Below, in pieces: positions 17,006 through 26,655 of a stretch of DNA of 64,000 nucleotides (position 1 is the first letter of the stretch; every line of letters starts with the position of its first letter). Source of the DNA: Morganella morganii (lineage in GTDB: Bacteria > Pseudomonadota > Gammaproteobacteria > Enterobacterales > Enterobacteriaceae); the NCBI RefSeq assembly GCF_019243775.1, contig NZ_CP069157.1, positions 2,046,001 through 2,110,000 of the forward strand, given 5' to 3'. A model generated the notes under the pieces. It had not been told where the DNA came from, searched no databases, and saw nothing but the letters and a program-made list of their open reading frames with translations. The translations under genes were made by a program, and so were the position numbers.

Positions 17006-17045
17006 AAAAAAAATCGACAGCCTGAATGCTGTCGATTTTTTTTTT
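17006..17045. terminator. bidirectional terminator between small gene and prc
   Basis: An eight-pair core stem TCGACAGC/GCTGTCGA (17014-17021 with 17028-17035) is flanked by eight A on one side and ten T on the other, so it works in both directions. Confidence 0.92.
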
Positions 17046-17069
17046 GATGTTATTCCGTAAAATAACAGG

Positions 17070-19115
17070 TTATTGCGCACTCTTACTGATATCCGGCACT
17101 TTTGCCAGATCTGCTGCAATCTTAACGGTTTCATCAAGATACGCGTCCGGCCCTTCATAATCTTTCGGCAGTGCCTCGAGATTTGCCAGCGGTTTCTTGC
17201 CTTCACGGGCATAACGTTCATTAATCCGTTTCAGCTTAATCCCTTCCAGCTCTTTATCTTCTTTATCACGCTTCGCGTAATTCAGGGAAATAATATACTG
17301 AGTCGGTTTATTGGCTTTAAACCGTGCCAGGTCTTCGTAAATATAAGCGAATTCCGGATCGGTTTTTGAACGTTCCTGATATTTCTGAGCCAGTTCAGGT
17401 ACCGCTTTGCGGATAATATCTGTCTGTGAATACTGCGCCGGGGCAATGCTGTCCCACGGTAATGCATTATCCTCAAAGCTTTCACCGATATCGTCGTTAT
17501 CAAAGCCGGTCGGCATAATGATATCCGGCGTTACCCCTTTACGCTGGGTACTGCCGCCGTTAATACGGTAGAATTTCTGGATAGTATATTGCACAGAGCC
17601 CAGATCCGGCCATTCAGGGCGCAGCATCTGGTCATAAATACGGCTGACAGGGCGATGCTGCTGCACAGTACCTTTACCGAAGGTCGGTTCACCGACAATC
17701 AGTGCACGGCCGTAATCCTGCATGGCTGCTGCGAAAATCTCAGACGCGGATGCGCTCAGGCGGTCAACCATCACCACCAGCGGACCTTTGTAGTAGATAA
17801 CATCATCGCTGTCCGCATCTTCACGGACACGGCCGTTGTTATCCCGCACCTGCACCACCGGACCACTGGTGATAAACAGGCCGGACAGATCAACCGCTTC
17901 TGTCAGTGCACCGCCGCCGTTACCGCGCAGATCGATAATCACCGCATCCACTTTCTCTTTGGCCAGTTTCTGCAGCTGGGTTTTGGTGTCATTGGTCAGA
18001 CCCACATAGAAACCCGGAATATTGAGCACTGCGACTTTCTGGTCGCCGACCTGTTTGATGGTCATTTTCACCGCTCTGTCTTCCAGACGGATCTGCTCAC
18101 GGGTCAGGGTCACAATACGTGGTTTGGCCCCTTTGGTATCACCCAGCACTTCCAGGCGGACTTTACTGCCTTTGGCACCTTTGATTTGTGATACCACATC
18201 ATCCAGGCGCCAGCCGACCACATCCACCATCGGCTTGCCGGTCTGACCAACAGCCAGAATTTTATCCCCGACCGCCAGTTCCTTGCTCTTCAGCGCAGGA
18301 CCACCGGCGACCAGTGAATTAATCACAGTGTAATCATCATCCATCCGCAGCACGGCACCAATGCCTTCCAGAGACAGGCTCATTTCTGAGTTAAACTGCT
18401 CGGTATTGCGCGGGGAGAGATAACTGGTGTGCGGATCGATCTCGCGGGCAAACGCGGTCATGATCAGCTGGAAAACATCCTCACTTTTCGTCTGTGTCAG
18501 ACGCTTCAGAGCATAGGTATAGCGCTTGGTGAGGGTTTCTTTGATTTCATTGTCATCTTTGCCGGACAGTTTCAGGGTCAGCCAGTCATACTTGACTTTG
18601 GCATCCCACAGTTTATCCAGCTCGGCTTCTGTCTGCGGCCACGGTGCTTTGCTCCGGTCCACATCAATGACATCGTCGCCGTCAAAATTCATCGGCTGCT
18701 TCAGGCGGTTCAGCGCGTACTGAAAGCGCTCAAAACGGCGTTTTTGTGACAGATTAAACAGATCGTATAACGGCTGTAATTCCCCTTTGCGGAGATAATT
18801 GCCGACATCTGCTTTGTTCTTACTGAATTTCGCCACATCAGACGCCAAAAAGACGTTATGGCTGTAATCCAGCAGATTCAGATAACGCTCCAGAATTTTC
18901 GCTGAAAATTCGCCGTCGAGCTGAAACTGACGGTAATGGGAATGCAGAAACCGGGACGTCACACGCTCACTGACCGTAGAGTGCTCCGGTGCCTGCTGAG
19001 TATCCGGCAGCTGGCTGATTTTGACATCCGGCAGCACAGAGGTGCCGGTTTTTGCCATCGTATTGCCGGTTAAACTAAATCCGATGAGCAACGCCAGGGG
19101 TAAAAATTTGTTCAT
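17070..19115 (-). CDS. prc: carboxy-terminal processing protease (tail-specific protease)
   Basis: This 681-residue periplasmic protease has a signal peptide (MNKFLPLALLIGFSLTGNTMA). An N-terminal helical domain is followed by a PDZ domain (around SLEGIGAVLRMDDDYTVINS). The serine/lysine catalytic core is VDRLSASASEIFAAAMQDYG with the serine and PTFGKGTVQ with the lysine. Prc cleaves proteins at nonpolar C-termini, trims penicillin-binding protein 3 and regulates peptidoglycan hydrolases with its adaptor NlpI. It follows proQ on the same strand with an 18-base gap, as in E. coli, so the two are co-transcribed. Confidence 0.96.
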   Translation of the reverse strand: MNKFLPLALLIGFSLTGNTMAKTGTSVLPDVKISQLPDTQQAPEHSTVSERVTSRFLHSHYRQFQLDGEFSAKILERYLNLLDYSHNVFLASDVAKFSKNKADVGNYLRKGELQPLYDLFNLSQKRRFERFQYALNRLKQPMNFDGDDVIDVDRSKAPWPQTEAELDKLWDAKVKYDWLTLKLSGKDDNEIKETLTKRYTYALKRLTQTKSEDVFQLIMTAFAREIDPHTSYLSPRNTEQFNSEMSLSLEGIGAVLRMDDDYTVINSLVAGGPALKSKELAVGDKILAVGQTGKPMVDVVGWRLDDVVSQIKGAKGSKVRLEVLGDTKGAKPRIVTLTREQIRLEDRAVKMTIKQVGDQKVAVLNIPGFYVGLTNDTKTQLQKLAKEKVDAVIIDLRGNGGGALTEAVDLSGLFITSGPVVQVRDNNGRVREDADSDDVIYYKGPLVVMVDRLSASASEIFAAAMQDYGRALIVGEPTFGKGTVQQHRPVSRIYDQMLRPEWPDLGSVQYTIQKFYRINGGSTQRKGVTPDIIMPTGFDNDDIGESFEDNALPWDSIAPAQYSQTDIIRKAVPELAQKYQERSKTDPEFAYIYEDLARFKANKPTQYIISLNYAKRDKEDKELEGIKLKRINERYAREGKKPLANLEALPKDYEGPDAYLDETVKIAADLAKVPDISKSAQ

Positions 19116-19133
19116 GCCTCGGTTGACTCCGTA

Positions 19134-19826
19134 TCAGAATTTTAAGTGTTCCGCACGCACGATCATTGCCAACCCTGAAGGCAGCTGAACACGTACACCG
19201 TCTTTGGTGATCTCGAGAACCTGCGCATCCATAACGCCGGAACCGACTGTCACCTTCAGTTGCTGCCCCACCTTCAGTGCCTGAATATCAGTGATTGGTG
19301 TCAGTTCAGACTGAGATTCGGGACGTGGTGCACGTGGTTTACGTGGTGCATCAGCGGATTTCGGCGACGGAGCTTTACCGGTACGCGGCGCTTTAGGCTT
19401 ATCCGTACGGCTGCGGCGGGAGTCAGCGGCGGCTTTATCTGCCGGACGCGGTTTTTTCTCACCGTCCTGCTCACGTTTCTGCGCGCGCTGCGCCTGGACT
19501 CTGGCTTTCGCTTCCGCTAACTGGGTACGGGCATGTTCAACATGTTCCGCTTCCAGATCGCCGCAATCGTTACCATCCAGGTCAACACGTTTGGCCCCTT
19601 CTTTGACGCCGTACAGATAGCGCCAGCTGGAGGTGTACATCCGCAGTGCGGTACGTAACTGTGTTTTACTGATACCATCTTCTTCAGTGATACGACTGAC
19701 GATATCGCGGAAGATGCCGATTTTCAGCGGGCGGGCTTCGCCTTCTGCCACAAAGCATTGCGGGAAGCGCTGAGCCAAAAATGAAATAATTTCTTTACTG
19801 CTATTCAACTTGGGTTGATTTTCCAT
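19134..19826 (-). CDS. proQ: RNA chaperone ProQ
   Basis: This 230-residue protein has an N-terminal FinO/ProQ domain (about residues 5-115: [42 protein letters not shown]). A lysine/arginine/proline-rich linker (about residues 120-175) follows, then a C-terminal Tudor/SH3-like domain ([20 protein letters not shown]). ProQ binds structured 3' ends of hundreds of mRNAs and small RNAs and affects osmoregulation. It is upstream of prc as in E. coli. The linker is longer and more charged than the domains around it, typical for the family. Confidence 0.95.
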   Translation of the reverse strand: MENQPKLNSSKEIISFLAQRFPQCFVAEGEARPLKIGIFRDIVSRITEEDGISKTQLRTALRMYTSSWRYLYGVKEGAKRVDLDGNDCGDLEAEHVEHARTQLAEAKARVQAQRAQKREQDGEKKPRPADKAAADSRRSRTDKPKAPRTGKAPSPKSADAPRKPRAPRPESQSELTPITDIQALKVGQQLKVTVGSGVMDAQVLEITKDGVRVQLPSGLAMIVRAEHLKF

Positions 19827-19921
19827 GAATTTTCCTGATTACAACGGTGCTTTGCCAACCAGCAGGCATGAACAGGCGTCATTATAATAGTGTTACAGAC
19901 AAATGCTATGCTCCCGGAGGC

Positions 19922-20419
19922 CTAACTTGCGATCATTTCACGATATTTCGGCATAAAGCACGTTGCCAGATGTGCGCAGAGCGCGTCATTCAAGGCTTTG
20001 AGACCAATTTCATCATTATTATCAAAACGATTAAAAACCGGGCTGTCGATATCCAGTACGCCGATAATCTGACCATTTACCACGAGCGGCAACACTATTT
20101 CTGAGTTACTGGCCGAATCACAGGCAATATGTCCGGCGAAATCATGCACATCATCCACACGGATAACCTGCCCCTGAGCAACCGCAGTTCCGCAGACACC
20201 ACGACCAACCGGAATGCGGACACAGGCCACTTTCCCCTGGAACGGCCCCAGCACGAGGGTATCCCCCTGAAGGAGATAGAATCCGGCCCAGTTTATCTGT
20301 TCCAGCTCGTCAAAAAGGACGGCACTGACATTGGACAGTGTCGCGATGACATCTTTCTCATCACTGATAAGCGATGTTAAACGGCGGGTTAAATCCTGAT
20401 AAAACGCGAGTTTATTCAT
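19922..20419 (-). CDS. msrC: free methionine-(R)-sulfoxide reductase
   Basis: This 165-residue GAF-domain enzyme (YebR/fRMsr) reduces free methionine-R-sulfoxide in the cytosol. The catalytic cysteines are in VACVRIPVGRGVCGTA (two residues of this block), and the third lies in GHIACDSASNSE. The motif LDIDSPVFNRFD is conserved. The position upstream of proQ matches E. coli. A conserved non-coding region with the SdsR RNA lies upstream. Confidence 0.92.
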   Translation of the reverse strand: MNKLAFYQDLTRRLTSLISDEKDVIATLSNVSAVLFDELEQINWAGFYLLQGDTLVLGPFQGKVACVRIPVGRGVCGTAVAQGQVIRVDDVHDFAGHIACDSASNSEIVLPLVVNGQIIGVLDIDSPVFNRFDNNDEIGLKALNDALCAHLATCFMPKYREMIAS

Positions 20420-20555
20420 GTGTCACACTACAGTTACGGGTTAATTATCCGGTTAAAGTAATGTTTAATTTATATCAAATAACGGGGCAGCCCTATAGGA
20501 TTATTACAAATCCTTTCGCATTTTTCGTGAAAATGAGGGAGAAGAACGGCGGGAA

Positions 20556-20655
20556 TAAAAAAGAGACCGGATAAAGTCCTCTATCCGGTCCAGGGAAAAA
20601 GGCTCATAGCGAGCCGTGCGCTAAAATTGCCATTGAAAATATCGTACAACCTACA
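20556..20655 (-). ncRNA. sdsR: SdsR (RyeB) small RNA
   Basis: Read on the minus strand, the region contains TTTTAGCGCACGGCTC, a short hairpin closed by GAGCC, CCCTGGACCG, and a terminator stem GACCGGATA/TATCCGGTC (20565-20573 with 20582-20590) ending in CTCTTTTTT. The order and the single-stranded sequences match E. coli/Salmonella SdsR, and the place between yebY and msrC matches too. SdsR is a sigma-S-dependent, Hfq- and ProQ-bound RNA that represses mRNAs such as ompD, tolC and mutS. The 5' end is approximate. The stem sequences differ from E. coli but retain pairing, which supports a real RNA. Confidence 0.88.
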
Positions 20656-20797
20656 TGATTAAGATTAGTCGGTTTGGTTACATATGCAAAATATTTATTT
20701 ATCAAATTGTTAACATGTATCTGATTTAAATGGCTTATATTTCAGATGGTTAATTAATAACCGAATATTAATCGTTAAATTTCATAATTAATATGTG

Positions 20798-21136
20798 TTA
20801 TTTATCACCACACAGCGCACCGGCAGCCTCAATGATCGGAGTAAGATCCATGCCTTTTTCCGTGTCTCCGGTTTGTTTTAATGTGATAACTGAGAGATCA
20901 GTCACCTTTATTTTCTGCTCTTTTGCCTGTTGTGCCGCCACATCATTCAGCGGATACGACATCAGTGTCGACGGATTAATCACCCACAGTGCATTTCCGT
21001 CCCGGCAGTTGATCATCACTTCCTCACGGGTAAACGGCCACTTTTCACCAAACTCAAACTTGCTGATGGTTTTCAGCGGCGCAGCCTGTGCCGCACCTGC
21101 CAGTAAAAGAGGAATAAATGCCAGAGCTTTCTTCAT
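20798..21136 (-). CDS. yebY: YebY, DUF2511 family periplasmic protein
   Basis: This 112-residue protein has a signal peptide (MKKALAFIPLLLAGAAQAA). The mature part has the YebY pattern FGEKWPFTREEVMINCRDGN and a second cysteine near the C-terminus (GALCGDK) that may pair with the first. E. coli YebY lies in an operon with the CopD-like YebZ and CopC-like YobA under CuSR-type copper control, and the same order occurs here, so a role in copper handling in the periplasm is inferred. It is the last gene of the operon. The gap to yebZ is 30 bases. Confidence 0.88.
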   Translation of the reverse strand: MKKALAFIPLLLAGAAQAAPLKTISKFEFGEKWPFTREEVMINCRDGNALWVINPSTLMSYPLNDVAAQQAKEQKIKVTDLSVITLKQTGDTEKGMDLTPIIEAAGALCGDK

Positions 21137-21166
21137 AGTGTGTCCCGGTTGTCAGCCTGTCCGGAG

Positions 21167-22066
21167 TTATGCAGGCTGATAAGTTGCAAAAATCGCCACC
21201 ATTAAAATGGCCAGTGTGCCGAGAATTATCTCAACCCAGCTGTTAATCATCAACAGGCGGAAGCGGCCTGATTGTGCGATTTTCGGTACCACCGCATAAC
21301 GGTTTATCACCGCCAGCAGCACCATCGTCAGCACCAGCCCGGTTTTCAGCCATAACAGTGCCTGATAATCACTGCCGCTCCACTGCGGCCAGTCCGGCAA
21401 CAGCAGCATGGTGCTGATAAGACCGGTTGCCAGTACCAGAAAGACAGCAAGATGCCCCAGGTTTGAAAAACGGATCAGGGTTGCCACCACTTCTTTCGGC
21501 AGTCCCTGCGCGAGTGTGTCACGCCGCAACAGGATCAGCAGACAGACCAGGAACGGCCACAACCCGCCGAACCAGTAAGCGGCACTGAGCAGGTGAACAA
21601 CCTGATTAAACTGATAGAGCCGCCCTGTCCAGCCGCTGTGCAGCATGCCGTGGCCGGTAAAGGCGTGCAGCGCCAGCATCGCCGCAGCACAGATCAGAAA
21701 CAGACTGCTTTGCGCCCGTCCGGACGGCAGCAGCAGTCCGCCGCAGAGAATAACGGCAAGCACCAGCTGCCAGCGCCAGATCTCCCCGAAAGAGGTGGAA
21801 AGCACCGCGAGGATAATATCCGGATCCTGCATATCCGCCCAGCCGTCCCCCATCAGTGCCGCCTGTAACAGCAGCCAGAGGAACGTTGTCAGGACCGTGA
21901 ACACAGTTGCACTGCGGGCGGTATAACGCAGTCTGGCCCGCAGCAGCAGCGCCACCCGGTCACCGGGCAGCAGAACAGAGAACAGGCCGCATCCCGCAAG
22001 GAGCATCACGGCCGTAAAATGAATGAAGCGGCAGATAATCAACAGCGCTTCCGGTGTCAGTTCCAT
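21167..22066 (-). CDS. yebZ: CopD family inner-membrane protein (YebZ)
   Basis: This 299-residue protein has about eight membrane helices, with conserved histidines in FIHFTAVML, HAFTGHGMLHSGW and QVVHLLSAAYWFGGLWP. These are typical of CopD, the inner-membrane copper transporter partner of CopC. It lies seven bases from the CopC-like gene and upstream of yebY. Together they are expected to move or sequester copper between periplasm and cytoplasm. Confidence 0.9.
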   Translation of the reverse strand: MELTPEALLIICRFIHFTAVMLLAGCGLFSVLLPGDRVALLLRARLRYTARSATVFTVLTTFLWLLLQAALMGDGWADMQDPDIILAVLSTSFGEIWRWQLVLAVILCGGLLLPSGRAQSSLFLICAAAMLALHAFTGHGMLHSGWTGRLYQFNQVVHLLSAAYWFGGLWPFLVCLLILLRRDTLAQGLPKEVVATLIRFSNLGHLAVFLVLATGLISTMLLLPDWPQWSGSDYQALLWLKTGLVLTMVLLAVINRYAVVPKIAQSGRFRLLMINSWVEIILGTLAILMVAIFATYQPA

Positions 22067-22073
22067 AACCGGT

Positions 22074-22457
22074 TTATTTCACCGTAAACTGATAGTCACC
22101 GTTTGTTTTGTGCCCGTCAACAGAAACTACTTTCCATTCAACGTGATAGATACCGGCCGGCAGCGTTTCTGTCAGCGGCAGGATCAGGCGGGTATCATTC
22201 CCTTCCGCCAGCTCCGGTTTTCCGGCAGCGACAGGTTTATTCTGTGCATCTTTCACACTGATTTTACTGAATTTCAGTTCAATCCCTTCTGAAAAATCCA
22301 GAGAGATATTTTCCGGTGAACCGGTCACCGCCGCATCTGCCGCCGGAACCAGGGTTTTGACATGAGCGTGAGCAAACGCCTGCTGGCCGGATAAACCGAC
22401 AAATAAAACAACAACAGCAGATAATTTGCGCCAGTGCGCGGTCAGGTTGGTTAACAT
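22074..22457 (-). CDS. yobA: CopC family periplasmic copper-binding protein (YobA)
   Basis: This 127-residue protein has a signal peptide ending FVGLSGQQAFA, cleaved before HAHVKTLVPAAD. The mature N-terminal histidine is a copper ligand in CopC proteins. LDFSEGIELKFSKI and YHVEWKVVSVDGH, with the second copper-binding histidine, complete the CopC beta-sandwich. ATG 22457 has GAGG nine bases upstream, and E. coli YobA is 124 residues, so longer in-frame starts are rejected. It is first in the yobA-yebZ-yebY operon. Confidence 0.9.
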   Translation of the reverse strand: MLTNLTAHWRKLSAVVVLFVGLSGQQAFAHAHVKTLVPAADAAVTGSPENISLDFSEGIELKFSKISVKDAQNKPVAAGKPELAEGNDTRLILPLTETLPAGIYHVEWKVVSVDGHKTNGDYQFTVK

Positions 22458-22648
22458 GATGGTATGCCTCATTTTTGCAGGTGATGTAATTATGCGGGAC
22501 ATACTAGCGCAACCGGGGGCATTGCGGAAACCTTCACAGGCCGGAGAGTGTTTTTTGTGATCGGTAACACAAATAAAAACCACACAAATATCAGTATATT
22601 ATGATAATTGTGTGGCTATATTATAAATAATAATGCTGTCAGAAATAA

Positions 22649-23155
22649 TCAGCTTGCGGATGGTTCGCTTGCCATACGGCCCAGATCTTTATCCAGCAGG
22701 AACAGCGACTTACCACTATCACCCACCATTGCGAATTTATCCAGCACAGATTTGAACAGTTTTTCTTCTTCGTGCTGCTCAGCCACATACCACTGCAGGA
22801 AGTTAAAGGTAGAGTAATCCTGTGAGGTCAGCGCAGCATGAACCAGCTTATTAATTTCATCAGTAATTAATTTTTCATGTTCCAGCGTCAGGGTGAAAAT
22901 ATCACTCACTGAACTGAATTCTGACGGTGGTGCATCTATGGCCCCGAGCAGCGGCATCGCGCCGGTATCGCTGAGGTAATTAAACAGGCGCTGCATATGC
23001 TCCATTTCTTCCGCTGCGTGCGCTTTCAGGAATGCGGCAGCACCTTCGTAGCCTTTATCTGCACACCATGCACTCATCTGCAGATATAAATTTGAGGAAT
23101 AAAATTCAAGATTCAGCTGGGCATTCAGTTGATTGACCATATCCGGCTTTAACAT
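22649..23155 (-). CDS. ftnA: ferritin
   Basis: This 168-residue four-helix ferritin carries the ferroxidase-centre residues in [18 protein letters not shown] (glutamate), [15 protein letters not shown] (glutamate and histidine), and the further glutamates in [12 protein letters not shown] and [13 protein letters not shown]. There is no heme-ligand methionine pattern of bacterioferritin. It forms a 24-subunit iron storage shell in the cytosol. AGGAG-like sequence lies upstream (plus-strand GGCTCCTG). A single-gene unit. Confidence 0.93.
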   Translation of the reverse strand: MLKPDMVNQLNAQLNLEFYSSNLYLQMSAWCADKGYEGAAAFLKAHAAEEMEHMQRLFNYLSDTGAMPLLGAIDAPPSEFSSVSDIFTLTLEHEKLITDEINKLVHAALTSQDYSTFNFLQWYVAEQHEEEKLFKSVLDKFAMVGDSGKSLFLLDKDLGRMASEPSAS

Positions 23156-23391
23156 ATACAGGCTCCTGTCAGTCGTTTATTTCATCATCTGCGGTCATTA
23201 TGCACACTCCTGCCGGGAAGAAAAGTGCTATTTAATAAATTCACAACATATTGAAAACAAAATGATTTTGTAAAGATAATCAGAATTAATCGCATTCTCT
23301 TTATGAGGATACCGAATACACGTCAATCCGGGCTTGCAGTCAGGCGGCAGCTCAGTTAAGTTAAGGCCGTCAGCCGTTACAGGAGCATATC

Positions 23392-23625
23392 GTGAGTTAT
23401 AATCTTGCCGAACTCAGTCAGGAAGAGATGGATAAAATCAATGCGGACTTAGCCGCATCCGGTGTCGCCTTTAAAGAGCGCTATAACATGCCGGTGATCG
23501 CCGAGCAGGTGCAGCAGACACTGCCTGAATCCCTGCGCGCCTATTTTGCCGAACGTCTGGTATTTTACCGCCAGCGCAGTGCCGGGCTTTCCCGCCTGCC
23601 GTATGAGCCGAATGCCAAACGCTGA
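23392..23625 (+). CDS. holE: DNA polymerase III theta subunit
   Basis: This 77-residue protein matches E. coli HolE in the blocks [34 protein letters not shown] and [11 protein letters not shown]. Theta binds the epsilon proofreading subunit in the core polymerase and stabilises it. The terminator directly downstream shows it is a single-gene unit. The context beside copC-like yobA matches E. coli. The start is the ATG-equivalent GTG at 23392, with AGGAG upstream. Confidence 0.92.
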   Translation: MSYNLAELSQEEMDKINADLAASGVAFKERYNMPVIAEQVQQTLPESLRAYFAERLVFYRQRSAGLSRLPYEPNAKR

Positions 23626-23632
23626 ATATAAT

Positions 23633-23658
23633 AAAGGCGTGCCTGAGCACGCCTTTTT
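23633..23658. terminator. bidirectional terminator between holE and yebF
   Basis: A ten-pair stem AAAGGCGTGC/GCACGCCTTT (23633-23642 with 23647-23656) has T-runs on the plus strand; A-rich sequence upstream also allows function for the minus-strand gene. Confidence 0.85.
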
Positions 23659-23679
23659 ACGGTTTAACAGCCAGTATCA

Positions 23680-24063
23680 TTACTGCGGCAGACTGTATGT
23701 CATGGTCTTCGCCGCACAATTGATATCAACGGTGTAACTGACCTGTTTTTTCGAGCCGCGCACAACCAGCGGCACACTGTAATTACCGTCTTTCTCAGTC
23801 ACTTCCGCCACATTCACCCAGGCAACCGGCTTGCTGCCCAGCAGCGCTTTATCATCCTGCCAGCGCGGGTAGCGGCTCTGCACAAAGTCATATTTTACCT
23901 GTGCCGCTATCTGATCTTTATTCAGCGATTCACACGCCGGGAAAGTCACCATACGCTCATTTTTGACTTCCGCCGTGGCCGGAGCCTGTGCGCTGACGGT
24001 GAATGCCAGCAGAATACCTGCACCTGCCAATCCGGTACGGGTGAACAGATTCATTGCCTTCAT
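23680..24063 (-). CDS. yebF: YebF-like secreted protein
   Basis: This 127-residue protein has a signal peptide cleaved near VSAQA. Its mature part follows E. coli YebF: TFPACESLNKDQIAAQV, ARWxDD-like PRWQDDKALLG, PVAWVNVAEV, YSVPLVVRG, and a second cysteine in VDINCAAKTM. YebF crosses the outer membrane in E. coli and is one of few proteins secreted by laboratory strains; it is also annotated with colicin M immunity-like relatives. GGAGG sits four bases before ATG 24063. Confidence 0.85.
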   Translation of the reverse strand: MKAMNLFTRTGLAGAGILLAFTVSAQAPATAEVKNERMVTFPACESLNKDQIAAQVKYDFVQSRYPRWQDDKALLGSKPVAWVNVAEVTEKDGNYSVPLVVRGSKKQVSYTVDINCAAKTMTYSLPQ

Positions 24064-24203
24064 AAAACCTCCTGTTTTAATCCCGAAAGAGACTAAATGT
24101 CATTTTTATACAATAGCGCTTAATTAAATTTCACTTAATGCTTATTGCTGCAAAGTAACATATTTATTATCAGGAAATTGTGACACTTGTTAAATATTTG
24201 TTT

Positions 24204-24398
24204 CTATTCTTCGCTGTCGTCATCTTCCTCATCAAACAGCGCGCGGATCTGCTCACCGCCGTGATGCCGTTCGCGTAACTCCGCCGCGACCTGTGCGATA
24301 GCCTCACCACTGCTCATACCTTGCTGCATCAGGGTGTGGATCCGCTCAACTGCGGCCTGCTGTTCTTCATGACTTAACGCGGGCATTCCGGTAAACAT
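24204..24398 (-). CDS. yoaH: YoaH, UPF0181 family protein
   Basis: This 64-residue acidic protein matches E. coli Yoa[40 protein letters not shown], and an acidic tail ([10 protein letters not shown]). GAAGG lies six bases before ATG 24398; the in-frame GTG two codons upstream is less likely. It diverges from pabB, as in E. coli. Function unknown. Confidence 0.9.
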   Translation of the reverse strand: MFTGMPALSHEEQQAAVERIHTLMQQGMSSGEAIAQVAAELRERHHGGEQIRALFDEEDDDSEE

Positions 24399-24522
24399 AA
24401 TCACCTTCTATAACATTTCAGTAAAAAACACATTATACTCATAAAGATGGCGGGACGCATCCGCCTGTTTTCCGATAAGATAACCGGCAGTTTCCGGACA
24501 CAGATTACTGACAGACTGAATT

Positions 24523-25902
24523 ATGACATCACATTCCGTACCTGTACTGACACCACTTGATTATCATCCCGGTCTCGCCCTGACCCTGTTTGCCCCGCTG
24601 TCGCATCAGCCGTGGGCCATGCTGCTGCACTCCGGCAGTGCTCAGCATCAGCATAACCGCTTTGATATTCTGACCGCCGATCCCCTGATGACACTCACCA
24701 CCAGAGGCGATGAGACCTTAACTGAAGATAGCCGGGGGCAGCGCCTCCGTCAAAATGATGATCCGTTTCAGTTACTGGATGCGGCGCTGACACAGTGCGG
24801 ACTGGATCCGCAACCGCACGATGACTATCCGTTTGCGGGCGGCGCGATGGGATTATGGGGCTATGATCTCGGGCGGCGTACCGAGTCTCTGCCGTCACTG
24901 GCACGTAATGAGCTGTCGGTGCCGGATATGGCCATAGGCATTTACGACTGGGCGGTGATTGTTGACCACCAGCGCCGCTGCGCCACATTAATTACCTATA
25001 CCGATCCCGCCGCGCGTCTGCACTGGCTGGAGAATCAGAAGGCACCGGAGAGTCTGCCTTTCGCCCTGACCGGCCGCTGGCAGTCCGATATGACCGAAGC
25101 CGAATATCACGCAAAAATTGCCCGTATTCATGACTATCTGCAGGCCGGTGATTGTTATCAGGTCAATCTGTCACAGGGTTTTTCCGCTCCGTATGAAGGG
25201 GATGAATGGCAGGCGTTTCTGCGGCTGAATGACGAAAACCGGGCACCGTTTTCCGCGTTTCTCCGTCTGCCGGAAGCCGCCATTCTGTCGGTTTCACCGG
25301 AGCGCTTTCTGTGGCTGAAAGACGGCACCGCAGAAACCCGCCCGATTAAAGGCACCCGTCCGCGTCATCCCGCTGATCCGAAGGCCGACGAAGCAGAAAA
25401 ACAGGCGCTGGCCGCGTCAGAGAAAGATCGCTCGGAAAACCTGATGATTGTGGATCTGATGCGCAATGATATCGGCCGGGTGGCACTTCCCGGCTCGGTC
25501 AGTGTGCCGTCACTGTTTGCGGTCGAGCCGTTCCCGGCAGTCTGGCATCTGGTCAGCACCATCACCGCACAGTTACCGGCGGCATGCCGGGCAGCACAGT
25601 TACTGCGCGCCTGCTTCCCGGGCGGTTCGATTACCGGTGCGCCGAAAATCCGCGCGATGGAAATTATTGAAGAGCTCGAACCTGTCCGCCGCCACACCTA
25701 TTGCGGCTCCGTCGGTTATATCAGCGCCTGTGGCACCATGGATACCAATATCGCGATCAGAACCCTGATTGCGGAAAATAATCACCTTTATTGCCGGGCA
25801 GGCGGCGGGATTGTCGCAGACAGCCGTGCCGCAGATGAATACCAGGAAACGTTCGATAAACTGGGCCGCATACTGACGGTACTGCCGGAGAAAATATTAT
25901 GA
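24523..25902 (+). CDS. pabB: aminodeoxychorismate synthase component I
   Basis: This 459-residue enzyme of folate synthesis converts chorismate and ammonia, supplied by PabA, to 4-amino-4-deoxychorismate. The chorismate-binding domain shows DYLQAGDCYQVNLSQGF, FSAFLRLPEAAILSVSPERF, PIKGTRPRH, KDRSENLMIVDLMRNDIGRV, FPGGSITGAPKIRAMEII and GGGIVADSRAADEYQET. The PIKGT motif with lysine is the PabB signature that forms a covalent intermediate. It overlaps nudL by four bases (ATGA), so the two are translationally coupled. Confidence 0.94.
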   Translation: MTSHSVPVLTPLDYHPGLALTLFAPLSHQPWAMLLHSGSAQHQHNRFDILTADPLMTLTTRGDETLTEDSRGQRLRQNDDPFQLLDAALTQCGLDPQPHDDYPFAGGAMGLWGYDLGRRTESLPSLARNELSVPDMAIGIYDWAVIVDHQRRCATLITYTDPAARLHWLENQKAPESLPFALTGRWQSDMTEAEYHAKIARIHDYLQAGDCYQVNLSQGFSAPYEGDEWQAFLRLNDENRAPFSAFLRLPEAAILSVSPERFLWLKDGTAETRPIKGTRPRHPADPKADEAEKQALAASEKDRSENLMIVDLMRNDIGRVALPGSVSVPSLFAVEPFPAVWHLVSTITAQLPAACRAAQLLRACFPGGSITGAPKIRAMEIIEELEPVRRHTYCGSVGYISACGTMDTNIAIRTLIAENNHLYCRAGGGIVADSRAADEYQETFDKLGRILTVLPEKIL

Positions 25903-26465
25903 GTCCGCTTGAGCGCTTTATTCCCCGGTTTCAGTTAACCCGCCCTTCCGAAGCAGAAATTGCCGGTGAGCGGGATCGCCGGGCCGCCGTTTTGCTGCCT
26001 ATCACCAATAAAGCCCGGCCAGGGATCCTGCTGACACAACGGGCGGTATCGCTGCGCTCTCATCCGGGACAGATTGCCCTGCCCGGCGGCGCGGCAGATC
26101 CGGGCGAGATTTCCCCCATCGCCACCGCACTGCGCGAAGCGCGTGAGGAAGTCGGCATTCCGCCACAGGCCGTGCAGGTACTGGGACAAATGGCACCGGT
26201 GGACAGTGTGACCGGCTTCCGGGTCACCCCGGTGGTCGGGATTATTCCGCCATATCTGCCGCTGGCCGGTAACCCGCAGGAAGTGTCAGATATTTTTGAG
26301 CTGCCGCTGGATGCCGCCCTCGATCTGAGCCGCTACCGCTACATTGATATGACCCGCAATACTGTGGAGCGCCGCCTCTATTTTTACTTATATGAGGGAC
26401 GGATGATTTGGGGGTTAACAGCGGGTATTTTATATCGCCTCGCAACGCAAGTGAAAAATGATTGA
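25899..26465 (+). CDS. nudL: CoA pyrophosphatase NudL (Nudix hydrolase)
   Basis: This 188-residue protein has the Nudix box GGAADPGEISPIATALREAR followed by EEVGI (around residue 67), where the glutamates bind metal. The preceding LRSHPGQIALPGG is the UPF0035 CoA-specific signature. It is predicted to cleave CoA and its esters to phosphopantetheine and adenosine diphosphate. It follows pabB as in E. coli, with coupled translation. Confidence 0.9.
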   Translation: MSPLERFIPRFQLTRPSEAEIAGERDRRAAVLLPITNKARPGILLTQRAVSLRSHPGQIALPGGAADPGEISPIATALREAREEVGIPPQAVQVLGQMAPVDSVTGFRVTPVVGIIPPYLPLAGNPQEVSDIFELPLDAALDLSRYRYIDMTRNTVERRLYFYLYEGRMIWGLTAGILYRLATQVKND

Positions 26466-26655
26466 TTTGTAACCGAATTCACACTTCTGCCCTATTTCCC
26501 CCTGCTTTTTTTCATCAGGTATGCCCGAATTTTATCCGAAAGCGCTGTTCCGCAGTGAAAAATGCGATAAACTACTTTATCCGTGTGAGCAAATAACAGT
26601 AAAGTAACGCGCTTTACGATAAATCACTATTACATTGTTTTTTAAGGAGTCTGAC

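Noticed and set aside
17589-18191. 200-codon plus-strand reading frame opposite prc
   Set aside because: Antisense shadow of a certain protease gene, no motif.
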